DNA of 64,000 bases, from the NCBI GenBank assembly GCA_002943765.1, contig PQWQ01000022.1, positions 620,001 through 684,000 on the forward strand. The letters run 5' to 3'. Origin of the DNA: Psoroptes ovis (taxonomy: Eukaryota > Arthropoda > Arachnida > Sarcoptiformes > Psoroptidae). The notes under the pieces were generated by a model that saw nothing but the letters and a program-made list of their open reading frames with translations, searched no databases and was not told the DNA's origin. The stretch's first letter is position 1, and each line of letters starts with the position of its first letter. This document shows, in pieces, positions 12,422-23,421 of this stretch. A program made the position numbers and the translations under genes.

Positions 12422-12512
12422 CAGTGATTCTCAACCATTGTGAACCGCAAAATTTTGAAATTTTTTTTTTGTTTTTTGCCGCAACCAAAAAAAAAAAGGT
12501 TGAAAACCACTG
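12422..12512. mobile_element. short hAT-like MITE
   Basis: The ends CAGTGATTCTCAACC and GGTTGAAAACCACTG are 15-base imperfect inverted repeats about 91 bases apart. They resemble the CAGTGGTTCTCAACC ends typical of many animal hAT elements. The interior is A/T runs only. I could not confirm an 8-base target duplication. Confidence 0.65.
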
Positions 12513-12585
12513 ATTTATTCGATTCAATTATCAATTATGTATATGTGTGTAATTGAATATTCTCACTCATCATCACAAATATATT

Positions 12586-12666
12586 TAGCATTGTCCGAAA
12601 AGTTCATTCGGCTTAATCAATCAAGAGTTGCACATGAAAATCGGCCAAAACTTTTCGGACAACCTA
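12586..12666 (+). mobile_element. mariner-type MITE
   Basis: Arms GCATTGTCCGAAAAGTTCATTC (shortened here) and AAAACTTTTCGGACAACC. Two left-end bases have changed. Confidence 0.85.
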
Positions 12667-12954
12667 AATACCATCATCATCATCACCAACAAATACAAAT
12701 GTCAAAATATTTATGTAACATCCTGTATATATATGAATGGTTTCCGAGTGTATAGTAGTTTTCAATTATTTAATTTTTGTTTGTTTTTTTTTGCTTTGCT
12801 TGTTTGTTGTTTTGAAATTTTAGATTTTTCAAAGAAAAGAGATTTCCAAGATTTCCAAGATTTTCTCTGTGTAATTTTATCCGATAATCGATTGTCGATC
12901 AATCGATCTATCGATCGAATGATAAAAAAGTGATGACAAATAACTGACTGACTG

Positions 12955-12978
12955 ACCACCACCACCACCACCACCGCT
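12955..12978 (+). repeat. (ACC)n microsatellite
   Basis: About seven ACC units in a row, followed by a GCTACC variant. Confidence 0.85.
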
Positions 12979-14435
12979 ACCAGCACAGCTGATGACAAAT
13001 TGTAACTTTGTTAGTGAATGTGGACAGTTTTATCGGAAGAAAATTTTCCAGAAAAAAAAATTCCAAGAAATTTTCCGGCAAATTTCTTCCCCGGTTGTAG
13101 TTTCGCCTTGTTTTTTGCTATTTTTTTGGAAACATTTCCCAAATGCACCAAATGTTTCCGATCATATTTTTTTCCAGTGAATCAATTTTTAATTAATCAA
13201 ATTTTTAATTAATTAATTAATCAAAAAAATTGATTAATTAATCAAAAATTGTGACTAAAAAATATCATTTCAATTGATCCATCAGCCAATCAATCAATCA
13301 TTTCGATCATAGATCATTCAAGCAATCAATCGATCAGTCATAGACATTGACATCAAATGACTTCATCATTTACTCAGTCAGATGAGATGACACAACATTT
13401 GTGAACAGCGAAATTGTTTTTTCGGTGAATTGAATTTTCAGTCAGTGAAAATGATTCAGTCACCGAAACATATAAAATTTTTTGTGTATAAAGATAACTG
13501 ATTAACCCTTTACTTTCGAATTATGATTAATTTAAATTAATTAAACTAATTAAATTAATTAAAATTTAATTAATCTTGACTTTTTATTCGAATTAATTAA
13601 TCGAATCTTCAATTATCGAATTCGAATTCGAATTTATTTAATTTGATTCTTTCACGGATTCAATTCCATCTTCGAATAATTAAAATTCGTTCGAAAATTC
13701 TTCGAACGAAATCTTCAGCATTCGAATCAATATCAGCCAAATCAACACACATGTGCCCTCAGGGTGAATTAATGAAAATAGAATAAATATTTGATCATCA
13801 TTCATCGCCTTCATTCATCATCTCAAATGTGAATTTGAAATTCATGAAATTCAACAATCAATGCAATTTCAAAAGGCGAAGCTTAATTGATTTCTGATTT
13901 CAATCTTCGTAAGTGTTTTTTTTGCTTTTTTTTTGAATTTTTAATTTAGAAATTTTCCCGAGAATTTTCCCCTCCCGGGAACTTTCTCTTCCCGGGAACT
14001 TTCCCCGAAAATTTCGAATGCTCTGATTTGAGCCTTTTCCGTTCGGTGTTGTGTTTGGTTCCCACCATAAATCCTCTTAAACCATTTTCAGGGGGCCATT
14101 CATAAATATTTGGTACCGAAAAAATATCTGGTCCTTAAAATTTGGAGCCATCCGTAAAGATAATGTCATTTATTATTAATTATATGATTCTTATGTTTCG
14201 GGCTCCTCCGAGACACACACAAATATTCAGTTACAGGGCCATTCATATACACGCAAATACCCATAAAACATAGTGAGAGAGATGGACGAAATTTATGAAT
14301 CAAAAAAAAAAAAAAAAAAAAAAACAAACAAAAACAATCGTAATATTTATTTGTTTGTTTGTTTGTTTATTTGTCTTTGTGCGTGGGAAATGTTACAAAT
14401 GAATCATCTTGAAATGTTTGAAATATTTTTCTCAT

Positions 14436-14595
14436 ACCGCAGTATCGGCGCTGGCCGAGACTGGCACGTGATGACTTTTTGCTTTAGCTCTGCCAAGCCC
14501 GAGTCTCGAACGGGCATTTTGCACTGTTTTAGTTGTTGTAGTGACTGCTTTGATGGCAAAATCTTTGAAAACGTTCTGACTGTTAGTGCGGTCAT
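14436..14595 (+). mobile_element. GCCCGAG-hairpin element, copy 2
   Basis: The core hairpin GCCCGAGTCTCGAACGGGC is at 14497-14515. The right block TGCTTTGATGGCAAAAT matches copy 1. The ends ACCGCAGTA and TAGTGCGGT form an imperfect inverted repeat. Confidence 0.68.
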
Positions 14596-15562
14596 AAAAT
14601 CACTGCATTTATGAATGTTTTCTCTAAAAATTTTTTATCTCAAATTGAATTTTTAATGATTTTTTTTTCTTCGCTACTAAATTCGCCATCATTCTTTTGT
14701 TCAAAATTTTTTGTTGTGTTGATTTATTTATGATTTTTTATCTTGATGGTCTTTGTATTCTGGCCAAAATTGAAACAAAATTTGAATTAAATTCAATTGA
14801 AATTCAATTGGATTTCAATTAAATTCAATTCAAATCCAATTGATTTTTTTTTTTTTTTGAAAAAAAACAAGATTTCCTGTAGATTTTCTTGTTGTTGATG
14901 ATGTCCTGTACATTTTTTCTGCTCCTTTTCCAGTCTTTCACCATGTCGAACTCCATTGAAACTCAATGCATTCATGGTGCCACTGAGGGGACAGCCGAGT
15001 GCTGGGTGATCGGAAATTTTTCCAAGAAATCCAATTTCAGATCATTTATAAGCTGTTACCAGGCTCCATTCAGTCATGTCGTTACATTTAAAACAGATTC
15101 TTTGAAATTTGTAAAAATTTCAAATTTTTCAAAATTGAAATTGAAATTCAGTGTTTAAATTCGGAGAAATTTTCGTGTAAATTCTCGGAGAAATTTCCTT
15201 GTAAACATGTTTTCCTGGAAAATTTTCTCAGAAATTTCATGAGAATCTTACAAGAATTTTGTGAAATTTCCGCGAAAATTTCTCTGATTCCATGTTCTAC
15301 ATTATGGATGTGACAACATCACATATGTCCACCACCACACGTACATCGTGGACAACTCAGATTGATCATTGATCATTCGATTCTTTTCGACATTTTCATT
15401 GATTTGTAATCTTGTAATCTTCACCAAAAAAAAAAATTAATTTTTTTTGATTAATTGAAATTTGATTTTAAATTTTCAAAATTTAAAATTAGTTCAATTT
15501 TTAATCTCTCAAATTACACTTAGGAAAGTACGTCAGCAAATTTTTTCCTCTCGACCCATTTA

Positions 15563-15705
15563 ACGGTCAGGTTTTTTCTTAAAAACCTGCATCAAAGCTG
15601 CCAGCTTTTGCATAAAAAACAGTTGAAAATGCCCGAATCTGACTCGGGCTTGGCGTTTTCTCTGTTGAAAATTTTGCCCGTGACAGTCACGTTTGCTGCC
15701 AGTAA
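15563..15705 (-). mobile_element. GCCCGAG-hairpin element, copy 3
   Basis: Reverse orientation. The hairpin GCCCGAATCTGACTCGGGC lies at 15631-15649, with CATCAAAGCTG to its left and GACAGTCACGTTTG to its right, the mirror order of copies 1, 2 and 4. It ends about 130 bases before the LTR retrotransposon. Confidence 0.68.
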
Positions 15706-15833
15706 AACGTTTAATTGAAAATTTCTTGGAAATTTTCCACAAAAAAATTTTTCAATTTTACCGTAAAAATTTTCCGATCATTAAGTGAAAAAAAACAAAT
15801 ATCTTAAGTCATTTAAATCATCTTACTACATAT

Positions 15834-15991
15834 TGTTAGCAATAGAAATGATTTTATTGACAAAAAAGATAACAACAATAACATAAAAATACAATGAAAC
15901 GTTTTGCTTTTTATATCACTAGCATTCATTTGCTGATAATCAGTGGTGAGACGGCGCGTGCGTCATCGCTTCAACGTGCTTGCCCGCTACA
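15834..15991 (-). repeat. 3' LTR of the retrotransposon
   Basis: 158 bases, from TGTTAGCAATAG to CCCGCTACA on the plus strand, so TGTAGCGGGC...CTAACA in element orientation with TG/CA termini. A purine run (AGGGAGG) lies directly before it in element orientation and serves as a likely polypurine tract. The pol stop codon (15987-15989) falls inside it. Confidence 0.92.
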
Positions 15992-18303
15992 CCTCCCTAC
16001 GAGGTCGCCCGCGCCGTTGGATTTTACCGGATTTTGTTTCTATGATGTCGGTCCGTATTATTTGATTGCTGTGGACCTTCATTTTTTCGCCATCTTTGTC
16101 GGCTACAATATACGCATTCGGTTCTATGTGTTGTTCGATGATATATGGACCTTTCCGCGTAGGCAATAGTTTTTGGCATTTGCCCACCTTGATTGTCGGG
16201 TGCTTGACAATGACATTGGTTCCGGTCGGTATGACCGAATGTTTCGCTTTTTTTCGCTGATCATAATTGCGTTTCATGCGATCGCTGTATCGTTGAACGT
16301 GATCGTTATTCACTGTTCTGGCGATGACAAATGTTGGATAGTCGCGATCGACGGCCAATTTCGGTGGGCGTCTGAACATGGCTTCGAATGGTGATATGCC
16401 AATCGCTGCATGTACCGTGCCACGGTACACCTTCAATGCTTGGGTGACCCGCAGGTCCCAGTCATCACTCTCCCCCTGTACCCGCAACAGATTCCATAAC
16501 GAACGATGGGCGCGCTCCACCATACCGTTGGATTGATGGTGATACGAGGTCGTTTGATGATGTTTTACATTGATTCGTTTGCAATAATTTGCGAACTCTC
16601 TGGATTGGAATTGTGACCCGCAGTCAGATACAATAATGCGCGGTACACCAAATGTAGACCATACTTTGTCCAACCATTCGATGACTGATTTGGACGATGA
16701 GTCCTTCGCAGTCGATGCCTCGATCCACTTTGTTTTATAATCTTGCAACACAAATAAATATTTGTTGTTGCGTGACGTTTTTGATAATGTCATGATGTCG
16801 ACCGCGACCTTTTCAAATGTGCCCAATTTTTGGAGATCTGTTGCAACCAATGGTTGTACTACTGGATTTGATTCATAGTCTTTTTTCAAAACACATCCGC
16901 ATTTGCGGATCCATTGTTTAACATCGTCGCGCCACTTAGGCCAATAGAATCGACTGTAAATGACGTCTAGACATTTATGTTGGCCAATATGGTTTAGATC
17001 GTCATGACATTTTTTGAGAACACTCTTGACTTGCGATTGCGGTATGCACAATCGTTTTGCGCCATTTTTACAAAAGTACCATAAACCATCAATTTTTGAG
17101 AATGACTGTTGTTCCTTTGATTTAGCGGACTCCAACATTTTGTCATTTTCTTGCTGGTATAGCAATTCATCGAAGTGAATCACATCAATTTCGATGCGTG
17201 AAAGGGCATCAGCGTCAACATTATCTTTGCCTTTCACATGTTCAACTTCGAAATCGTATTCGTTTAATTCGATTGCCATTCTGGCCAACTTGTTGTTTCG
17301 ATTCATTTTCGACTTTAGCCAGATCAATGGTCGGTGGTCAGTTTCCAGCTTAAATTTTTTGCCTTTCAGATATTCTGACCACTTGTCGATTGCAGTTTTC
17401 AATGCCGTTGCCTCTTTCTCTATTGTAGAGTATCGAGACTGACAATCGGTAAATTTCTTTGAGAAATATTCAACCACATATCGATTGTTATTCTCATCTT
17501 CTTGTTGCAATATACCAGCCATTGCTCTATCGCTTGCATCGGTTCGCACTATGAACGGCTTATTTAAATCAGGAATTCGTACAACCGGATGGGAAGATAA
17601 TATATTTTTCATTAATAAAAATGCCCGGTGATGACTGTTCTTCCATATAAATCGATTTTTTTCTTTCAATAGATCATAAAGATCTGCCGTTTTTTCTGCG
17701 TAACCTTCAATTAACGAGCGATATGAATTGATCAGACCAAGGAATGCTTTCAATTCTTTTTTTGATTTGGGCTCAGGGAAGCGCTGAACGCATAGTGTTT
17801 TTTCTTCGGACGGTGTTACCGTACCGTTTTTGATAATATGGCCCAAATACTCTATTTGGTTTTGACCAAATTGACATTTTTTATGATTCAAGGTGAGGTT
17901 GGCTGATCGCAATATGTTCATTACGGCTTTGACATGTTCAATATGTTCGGCCATGTTGTTAGAAAAAACAATAACGTCGTCGATGTAGACGCGTACAAAT
18001 GGCAATTGAAACAACCTGTTGCCCAATCGAGTAAACGTTTGTGCGGCGGTTGCCAAGCCGAATGGCATGACTTTGAAATGATACAGATTGTTTTCAAATT
18101 TGAATGCCGTTTTTTCGTAATCAGATTGTCTTAGGGGTACTTGGTAGTACCCTGACTTAAAGTCTAATTTGGTGAAGACTGTTGCCTTATCAAGCCCAAA
18201 TAAGATTTCGTTCACTTTCGGCGTTGGTTGCGCATCATATTTTGCGATATTGTTCAATTTTCTGTAGTCGATAGCCAAACGAATCGAACCATCTTTTTTT
18301 TTT
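15992..18303 (-). CDS. Pol segment: reverse transcriptase, RNase H, integrase
   Basis: The open frame runs from about 18278 down to the stop at 15987-15989, some 763 codons. It has no ATG at its head, so it is the downstream part of a Gag-Pol reading. The reverse transcriptase motif YIDDV is about 98 residues in. RNase H follows (RTDASDRAMAG, then ETDHRPLIWL). Integrase has an amino-terminal HHCC region whose second cysteine pair reads CGC rather than the usual C-x-x-C, then the catalytic acidic residues in VAVDIM, VSDCGSQF and GMVERAH. The product would copy element RNA to DNA and insert it. The upstream frame overlaps it and the two are out of register at an adenine run near 18294-18303. 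Confidence 0.9.
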
Positions 18304-19992
18304 CACTGCAACCAGCGGGCTGCAAAATTCTGAAAACGATTTTTCAATGATGCCATTAGCTTCCATGTCAATCAGCATTTTTCTAATTTCATCACGATAT
18401 GCATGTGGTACTGGGTATGGTTTGACGTTGATGATTTGATCGTGCTTTAGCTCGATCTTATGTTCAATCAGATTTGTACGACCAATACCTTGGAATCTAT
18501 CATCATATTCATCGATTAATTTTTTCAATTCATCATTGGCTATATTCACTGAACTTTTGTCGTCTTCATCAATAACTAATTGTTCGACGGTCAGTGAATT
18601 GATGTCAAGATCCGATATTTTTGACAATTCATCGTTGGCTATCTCGTCTTCGTTTACCAATTTTATTTTGTGGCGTTTTCCATTGTATGAATAATACATG
18701 TACTCATCGCTGGTTAACGAGACGTCATTTTTTTTGAAAAAATCCCAGCCGAGGATCGGCATCGTGACATCAGCGATTAGCACGTCGTGCTTAATGCTGT
18801 GTTTGTTGATGGTGATCGCGATCGTGGATCGGCCTATTACATTCATTTCAGTGTTGTTGACAGCCGTCGCCACTGTTTTGATACGTTTGTCAACCGGCCA
18901 TGATTTCGGGAAAGCTGACACTCGAGCACCTGAGTCAAGTAAACAAAAAACAGTTTTTTTATTAATTAAGGCAGGCAAGCAGACTCTTGGCATGTTTAGA
19001 GCACGTAACTCGTAAACAGCTTTATGCTTATCTTTGTTTTTATTGTTGTTGCCCGACTTGCCCGACGCCAACGATTGGTTTGATCCTTTCTTTAGCGACC
19101 AACACTCGGTCGTGTTGTGCGAATTTTTTTTACAGTGCGAACAATATTTACTTTTGTTTCTTCGATTGTTGTTGCTGTTTCGGCCATTGTTGTTGGGTCC
19201 ATCATCTGCACGATACTGGTACGATGATTCGAACAACTTTGCCACTGCTTTCACCTCGTCGATGGTCTCGATATCGGTTCTTCCACGAAGTTTGTCAGCC
19301 AGTTTTTCATTCAGCATTGTCAAAAACCGATCGCGTATACACATGGCTTTCAGCTCCCGTATATCATGAATGTCGCCATATAGATCCAACCATCCACGTA
19401 TTACTCGATTTGCCAAGTCGTCGAGTGACTCGTTCTTCCTACGACCCAGATAATATTCGCGTACCTGTTGATCTCTCATCGGTACTTTTTCTTTTTTTAA
19501 CTCATCAATCAATTGATCGAATGTACGCGGTCCCGATTTTTCTAATGCCTGGACCGTATTGTACTCGCTGCTACCGTACGGCAATAGTGCTTTGAACGTG
19601 TTTAATTTCATCGAATCATCATATTTGTTGATGTTTGTGATCCATTCAAAGTACGTGAGAAATTGATCAAGGGTTTCTTCTGGACTTTTCATTCGCGGAG
19701 TTAAGTTCACGTTGTTGATAATTATGGGCACCGATGATTGCATATTTTGAGCATGCTGTTGTTGATGGTACAGTTGTTGCTGTTGGAATAGCTGTTGTTG
19801 CTGTTGCTGGAATAGCTGTTGTTGCTGTTGATTTTGCTGTTGTTGTTGCACATGTGGTTGTTGCTGTTGTTTTTGATTGTGCTTCTTTTGGGTCTGTGCC
19901 CTTGTTTGCACGCCGGACGATGATGGAATTGGGTCAAAAAATGGATCTTCAGGATCCTGCACTTTTTCACATTGTTTTTTCTCGTCAGTCAT
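18235..19992 (-). CDS. Gag-protease frame of the retrotransposon, with start of reverse transcriptase
   Basis: The first ATG is at 19992. The N-terminal part is very glutamine-rich (runs of Q over residues 30-85). A capsid-like helical region follows, then a zinc knuckle with the order C-SH-C-KKNS-H-NTTE-C, then the aspartic protease motif LLDSGA and the beginning of the polymerase (SPLVAVKKK). Just after that string the frame leaves the polymerase register and ends at 18235. The cause is a run of ten adenines on the coding strand (18294-18303), so a homopolymer length change, sequencing error or frameshifting all fit. Polyglutamine in a Gag protein is unusual and is encoded by CAA/CAG mixtures. 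Confidence 0.85.
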   Translation of the reverse strand: MTDEKKQCEKVQDPEDPFFDPIPSSSGVQTRAQTQKKHNQKQQQQPHVQQQQQNQQQQQLFQQQQQQLFQQQQLYHQQQHAQNMQSSVPIIINNVNLTPRMKSPEETLDQFLTYFEWITNINKYDDSMKLNTFKALLPYGSSEYNTVQALEKSGPRTFDQLIDELKKEKVPMRDQQVREYYLGRRKNESLDDLANRVIRGWLDLYGDIHDIRELKAMCIRDRFLTMLNEKLADKLRGRTDIETIDEVKAVAKLFESSYQYRADDGPNNNGRNSNNNRRNKSKYCSHCKKNSHNTTECWSLKKGSNQSLASGKSGNNNKNKDKHKAVYELRALNMPRVCLPALINKKTVFCLLDSGARVSAFPKSWPVDKRIKTVATAVNNTEMNVIGRSTIAITINKHSIKHDVLIADVTMPILGWDFFKKNDVSLTSDEYMYYSYNGKRHKIKLVNEDEIANDELSKISDLDINSLTVEQLVIDEDDKSSVNIANDELKKLIDEYDDRFQGIGRTNLIEHKIELKHDQIINVKPYPVPHAYRDEIRKMLIDMEANGIIEKSFSEFCSPLVAVKKKRWFDSFGYRLQKIEQYRKI

Positions 19993-20010
19993 GGCTAACA
20001 ACACTTTCAC

Positions 20011-20050
20011 TTATTATAATTTTTTTTTTTGTTTTTTTGTTTTTTTTTTT
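20011..20050 (-). other. A-rich leader between 5' LTR and Gag; no recognisable primer site
   Basis: In element orientation the LTR is followed at once by runs of A broken by single C. There is no TGG-starting stretch complementary to a tRNA 3' end, the usual primer-binding site. Confidence 0.6.
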
Positions 20051-20208
20051 TTTTAGCAATAGAAATGATTTTATTGACAAAAAAGATAACAACAATAACA
20101 TAAAAATACAATGAAACGTTTTGCTTTTTATATCACTAGCATTCATTTGCTGATAATCAGTGGTGAGACGGCGCGTGCGTCATCGCTTCAACGTGCTTGC
20201 CCGCTACA
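20051..20208 (-). repeat. 5' LTR of the retrotransposon
   Basis: Base for base like the 15834-15991 copy, except that position 20052 is T where the other copy has G. In element orientation this changes the terminal CA to AA, next to the A-rich leader. Confidence 0.92.
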
Positions 20209-20270
20209 ATATATATTAAATGGCAAACATATAAAAATGTATGTAATTGCAAACAGCAACAATAATAATT

Positions 20271-20376
20271 CAATTCGAGGTTGTCCGAAAAGTTTTGTCG
20301 GTGTTCAATCTATGTAAAACCAATATGAGTCCATATTAAAAATCAGACAAAACTTTTCGGACAACCTTGAATTGAA
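20271..20376. mobile_element. mariner-type MITE with extended arms
   Basis: The inverted repeat is longer than usual, from CAATTCGAGGTTGTCCG to CGGACAACCTTGAATTG. The arms continue into GAAAAGTTTTGTC / GACAAAACTTTTC. It sits 63 bases past the 5' LTR. Confidence 0.8.
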
Positions 20377-20903
20377 TACATCATTGAATTACTACAAATC
20401 GAAATCAGAGAAAATTGTTGAACTGAAAAAAAAGTAATTTAAGGACCCTAAATATAGCAGCACTAAGAATTTGGAGAATTTCAAAGAAATTTTGAAGAAT
20501 TTTGAAGAATTTTGATTTGATTAAAGATTGATTTATAAGTGATTTACTTTTTTCTCAAAAGATTATTCAATTTCAATTTTTTTGGCACCATTCACTTATG
20601 ACGTTACAATGACAAATGTTTCATTTTTTTTCCCGAGAAAATCCGGTCTAAGAGATCAGCCGAAAAATGATGTGAAATAATGATCTTTGATCTGATCGAA
20701 TCACGAATTGATTTTGATGATGATGATGATGATGATCATAATCTTGAGTAATGTACTTTGTGAATTATGGTGGTGGTAGTAGTATGGAGAAGGGGCAAAA
20801 GATTTCCGAGAAAATTTCTCCTCAAAGAAATTTCCTGAGAAACAAGTTAATATTTGTAATGATTAATTGATTATTTTTTCTTTGGAAACTTTCTCAAATA
20901 TAT

Positions 20904-20984
20904 TAGGTTGTCCGAAAAGTTCTGGCCGATTTTCATTAAGCAACTCTATTGTGATTAAGCTGAATGAACTTTTCGGACAACCTA
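20904..20984 (-). mobile_element. mariner-type MITE
   Basis: TA-flanked, arms GGTTGTCCGAAAAGTTCTGG and GAACTTTTCGGACAACC. Confidence 0.87.
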
Positions 20985-21647
20985 AATATATTTCTGAAAA
21001 TATTTTCAGATAAGTAATAATCTGATTAATAATAAATCACCGAAATTACTTTAGTGATCGAAATTACTGAGGACATTCGTGGCATCCAATATGTGGGTGT
21101 GTCAGTGGGTGTTAGTGTAGGGAAACTTTCCAGACTTTTCGTGGGAAATTTCCCAAAAATTTTCCCGAAATAATTATTTGATTGATTAATGATTAATTAT
21201 CGTGTATAATTAATCATAATTAATTACGATTTCTACGAAAGCCAAAAATAAGTGTAATATTAATGATTTATTATCAGTGGTCATCCAGCAGAGGCGTTAC
21301 GATGCTTCCATTTATACAATGCAATCATTTGACACCTATTAACTTGGCAATTTCGATTGTTTGTCGAATAATGATTAGTTTCGATTCAATTTCGATAATG
21401 AATTCATGCCATGAATGAGAGATAATGATAAAAATTCAAAATGAACATTTCATAAAATGTGTTACATTATGTGTTTCTCGTGTAATTATTATGTAAATTT
21501 ATGTTAATTGATATCGATTATATCGTTGATAATGTTGATGATAATCGATATGCATCGTAGTATCGTCCATCATTAATGAAGGTAATTTGTGTATTTGCAT
21601 TTATATGTACGCGTATACATTACTTATTTACATGTGTTGTCAAATTT

Positions 21648-21727
21648 TAGGTTGTCCAGAAAGTTCTGGCCAATTTTCATGAGCAACTCTATTGTGATTA
21701 AGCCGAATGAACTTATCGGACAGCCTA
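21648..21727 (-). mobile_element. mariner-type MITE
   Basis: TA-flanked, arms GGTTGTCCAGAAAGTTCTGG and GAACTTATCGGACAGCC. Confidence 0.85.
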
Positions 21728-21940
21728 TTATTATTTATTTATTTAATTCAAACAAATGATTTGCCCAAATTGAATTTCAAATTTAAATATTCAAATATAT
21801 CTCATGTACTTTTCATAAATTTTGTTACATACATAATCGATTTGATGCTATAATTTATTCATTTGATTATTTTGTTTATTTAATATTCTGTGAACGTCCT
21901 AAAGGAGCCGAAGGGCTTCAAAATGTTCAGCAGAATATAT

Positions 21941-22020
21941 TAGGCTGTCCCATAAGTTCTGGCCGTTTTTCGAATAAAAAAAAAAATCTAAAAAACGGCA
22001 AAAACTTATGGGACAACCTA
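21941..22020. mobile_element. mariner-type MITE, CATAAGT subfamily
   Basis: 80 bases, TA-flanked, arms GGCTGTCCCATAAGTTCTGG and AAACTTATGGGACAACC around an A run; near-perfect hairpin. Confidence 0.87.
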
Positions 22021-22439
22021 ATATAACACGAGAATATTCGGGTGAATTACCCGATTGAATTCCTACGGTAATTCTAAAATTAAAATTATTGAAATTGTAT
22101 ATGAATTTCGAATTTATACATGTCAATTTGTATCATCGTTTTTCGAATAAATAATTATTCACATTGATTGATTAATCATCGATGATATTGATTGTTTAAG
22201 TGTCATTTTCAAGTTGAATTCGAATTCGAATTTCGAATCATATTTGAAAATTGAATTCAATTTAATTCATTCGATTCCCCTACCCCACCCCACACGCCAC
22301 ATTTTTCAGTATTCATGCACTAGAAAAAGTAGTACTGATGAGAGAGGAGAGTCAGATTGAAGAGGTGTGGGTGGGGGGTTGTGAAAAATTTAATTATGTA
22401 TTCAAAGGATTCTTTCGAAGTGTTTGTTTATGTTTATAT

Positions 22440-22517
22440 TAGGTTGTCCTATAAGTTCTTGCCGTTTTTAGAATGAAAAATAATTTAAAAAACGGCAAGA
22501 ACTTATGGGACAACCTA
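22440..22517. mobile_element. mariner-type MITE, CATAAGT subfamily
   Basis: 78 bases, TA-flanked, arms GGTTGTCCTATAAGTTCTTG and AACTTATGGGACAACC, near-perfect hairpin. Confidence 0.87.
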
Positions 22518-23215
22518 ATACATTGATTTAGGGTTCATTTTATAAACATATTCAAGGCTATACATAATCAATAATAAAAGAGTGTAGAGGGTATTGACAA
22601 TTGTTTGTTTGTTTGTTCATTAATTAATTTTGGTGAATTCATAATTAATTCATAATTCATAATTAATCAACTCTAAATTAATTGTAAAATGTCAATCAAT
22701 TAATAAATGAAGAGGAGCGAGAAATGTTTCCTGAAAGTCATTTAAAAAAATTTTTCTATTTTTTCCGGGAACTATTCTCGCTGGTAGTTGTTCATAGATT
22801 CAATGATTGTTTTGCTTTATTATACTCCAGTAGTTTGTCATTAGTCATTCAGTAGGTTTTGATTCTAATTGATTTTGAAGTTTTACTGATTTTTCCTGGG
22901 GGGGAGGCAGGGGAAGTTTTCGAAAAATTTTTTCCCCCTAAATTTCAGCACCTTCCTCATATAAAGTGACAAAATGAATTGTGAATGATTCGTATTTTAT
23001 TTTGGTCCGATTTCATCCGATACGAACGGATAAATATTTCATTCGGTCCCCAAACGGTTCCGAAATGTTTCTACGTTTCAATGTTTTCCTCCAAAAAAAA
23101 AAATTTTGTTTGAAATGATGATTACGACATCGATGAATGGACTAAAAAAAATGATAAAAGAAAACATCAAAAAGAGATTAAAAAAAAAAATTTGTAATCA
23201 ATTTTTTTCGGCGCA

Positions 23216-23421
23216 CAGTGGTTCTCAACCAATCAGTGTTATTTGACACAAATTTGAATTCTGCTGCAACAGGAGCGTTTCTGCGCTTCAAAAGTAATCA
23301 AGCTCATAGCCAGGTACACTACCTCTTCCCACCCTCTGTCGAAGGGTCATTATTCAGGCTTGAAATTGTAAATTTCAAAGTAAAAAGTCCTCTAAAAACA
23401 AAAAACGGTTGAGAAACACTG
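23216..23421. mobile_element. hAT-like non-autonomous element
   Basis: About 206 bases from CAGTGGTTCTCAACC to GGTTGAGAAACACTG, the end sequence common to many animal hAT transposons. The interior shows no transposase, and the short open frame across it is part of the element. An 8-base target duplication was not evident. Confidence 0.7.

Larger units (their letters stand above)
1790..15833. other. gene-poor stretch rich in MITEs and low-complexity DNA
   Basis: Fourteen kilobases in which I find no reading frame with recognisable protein motifs, codon structure or convincing splice chain. Open frames here are short and mostly coincide with repeats. Contents are the MITEs, minisatellites and hairpin elements listed separately, plus many degenerate palindromes of the GGGAAAATTTCCC kind and runs of AATTAATT. 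A distal enhancer or untranslated-exon role for the downstream receptor gene cannot be excluded. Short ATG-plus-donor strings such as the one near 7398-7425 are too weak to call. Confidence 0.6.
15834..20208 (-). mobile_element. Ty3/gypsy-type LTR retrotransposon, 4375 bases
   Basis: Two 158-base direct repeats bound a minus-strand Gag-Pol region in the order Gag, zinc knuckle, protease, reverse transcriptase, RNase H, integrase. Integrase following RNase H is the Ty3/gypsy (Metaviridae) order. Flanking bases read ATAT on both sides, a possible 4-base target duplication, though weak evidence in AT-rich DNA. There is no envelope frame: the pol stop overlaps the first bases of the 3' LTR. The sequence is visibly richer in G+C than its surroundings. 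Identical LTRs apart from one base indicate a recent insertion. A single frame break and the lack of a recognisable primer site are described under the sub-features. Confidence 0.92.

Noticed and set aside
14273..14614. Open frame of 113 codons
   Set aside because: It starts in an A run and then crosses hairpin element copy 2; codon content looks random.
18987..19595. Long plus-strand open frame opposite the Gag gene
   Set aside because: It is the antisense shadow of the retrotransposon Gag-protease frame, with no protein features.
23218..23412. Open frame of 64 codons
   Set aside because: It lies entirely within the hAT-like element and has no motif.
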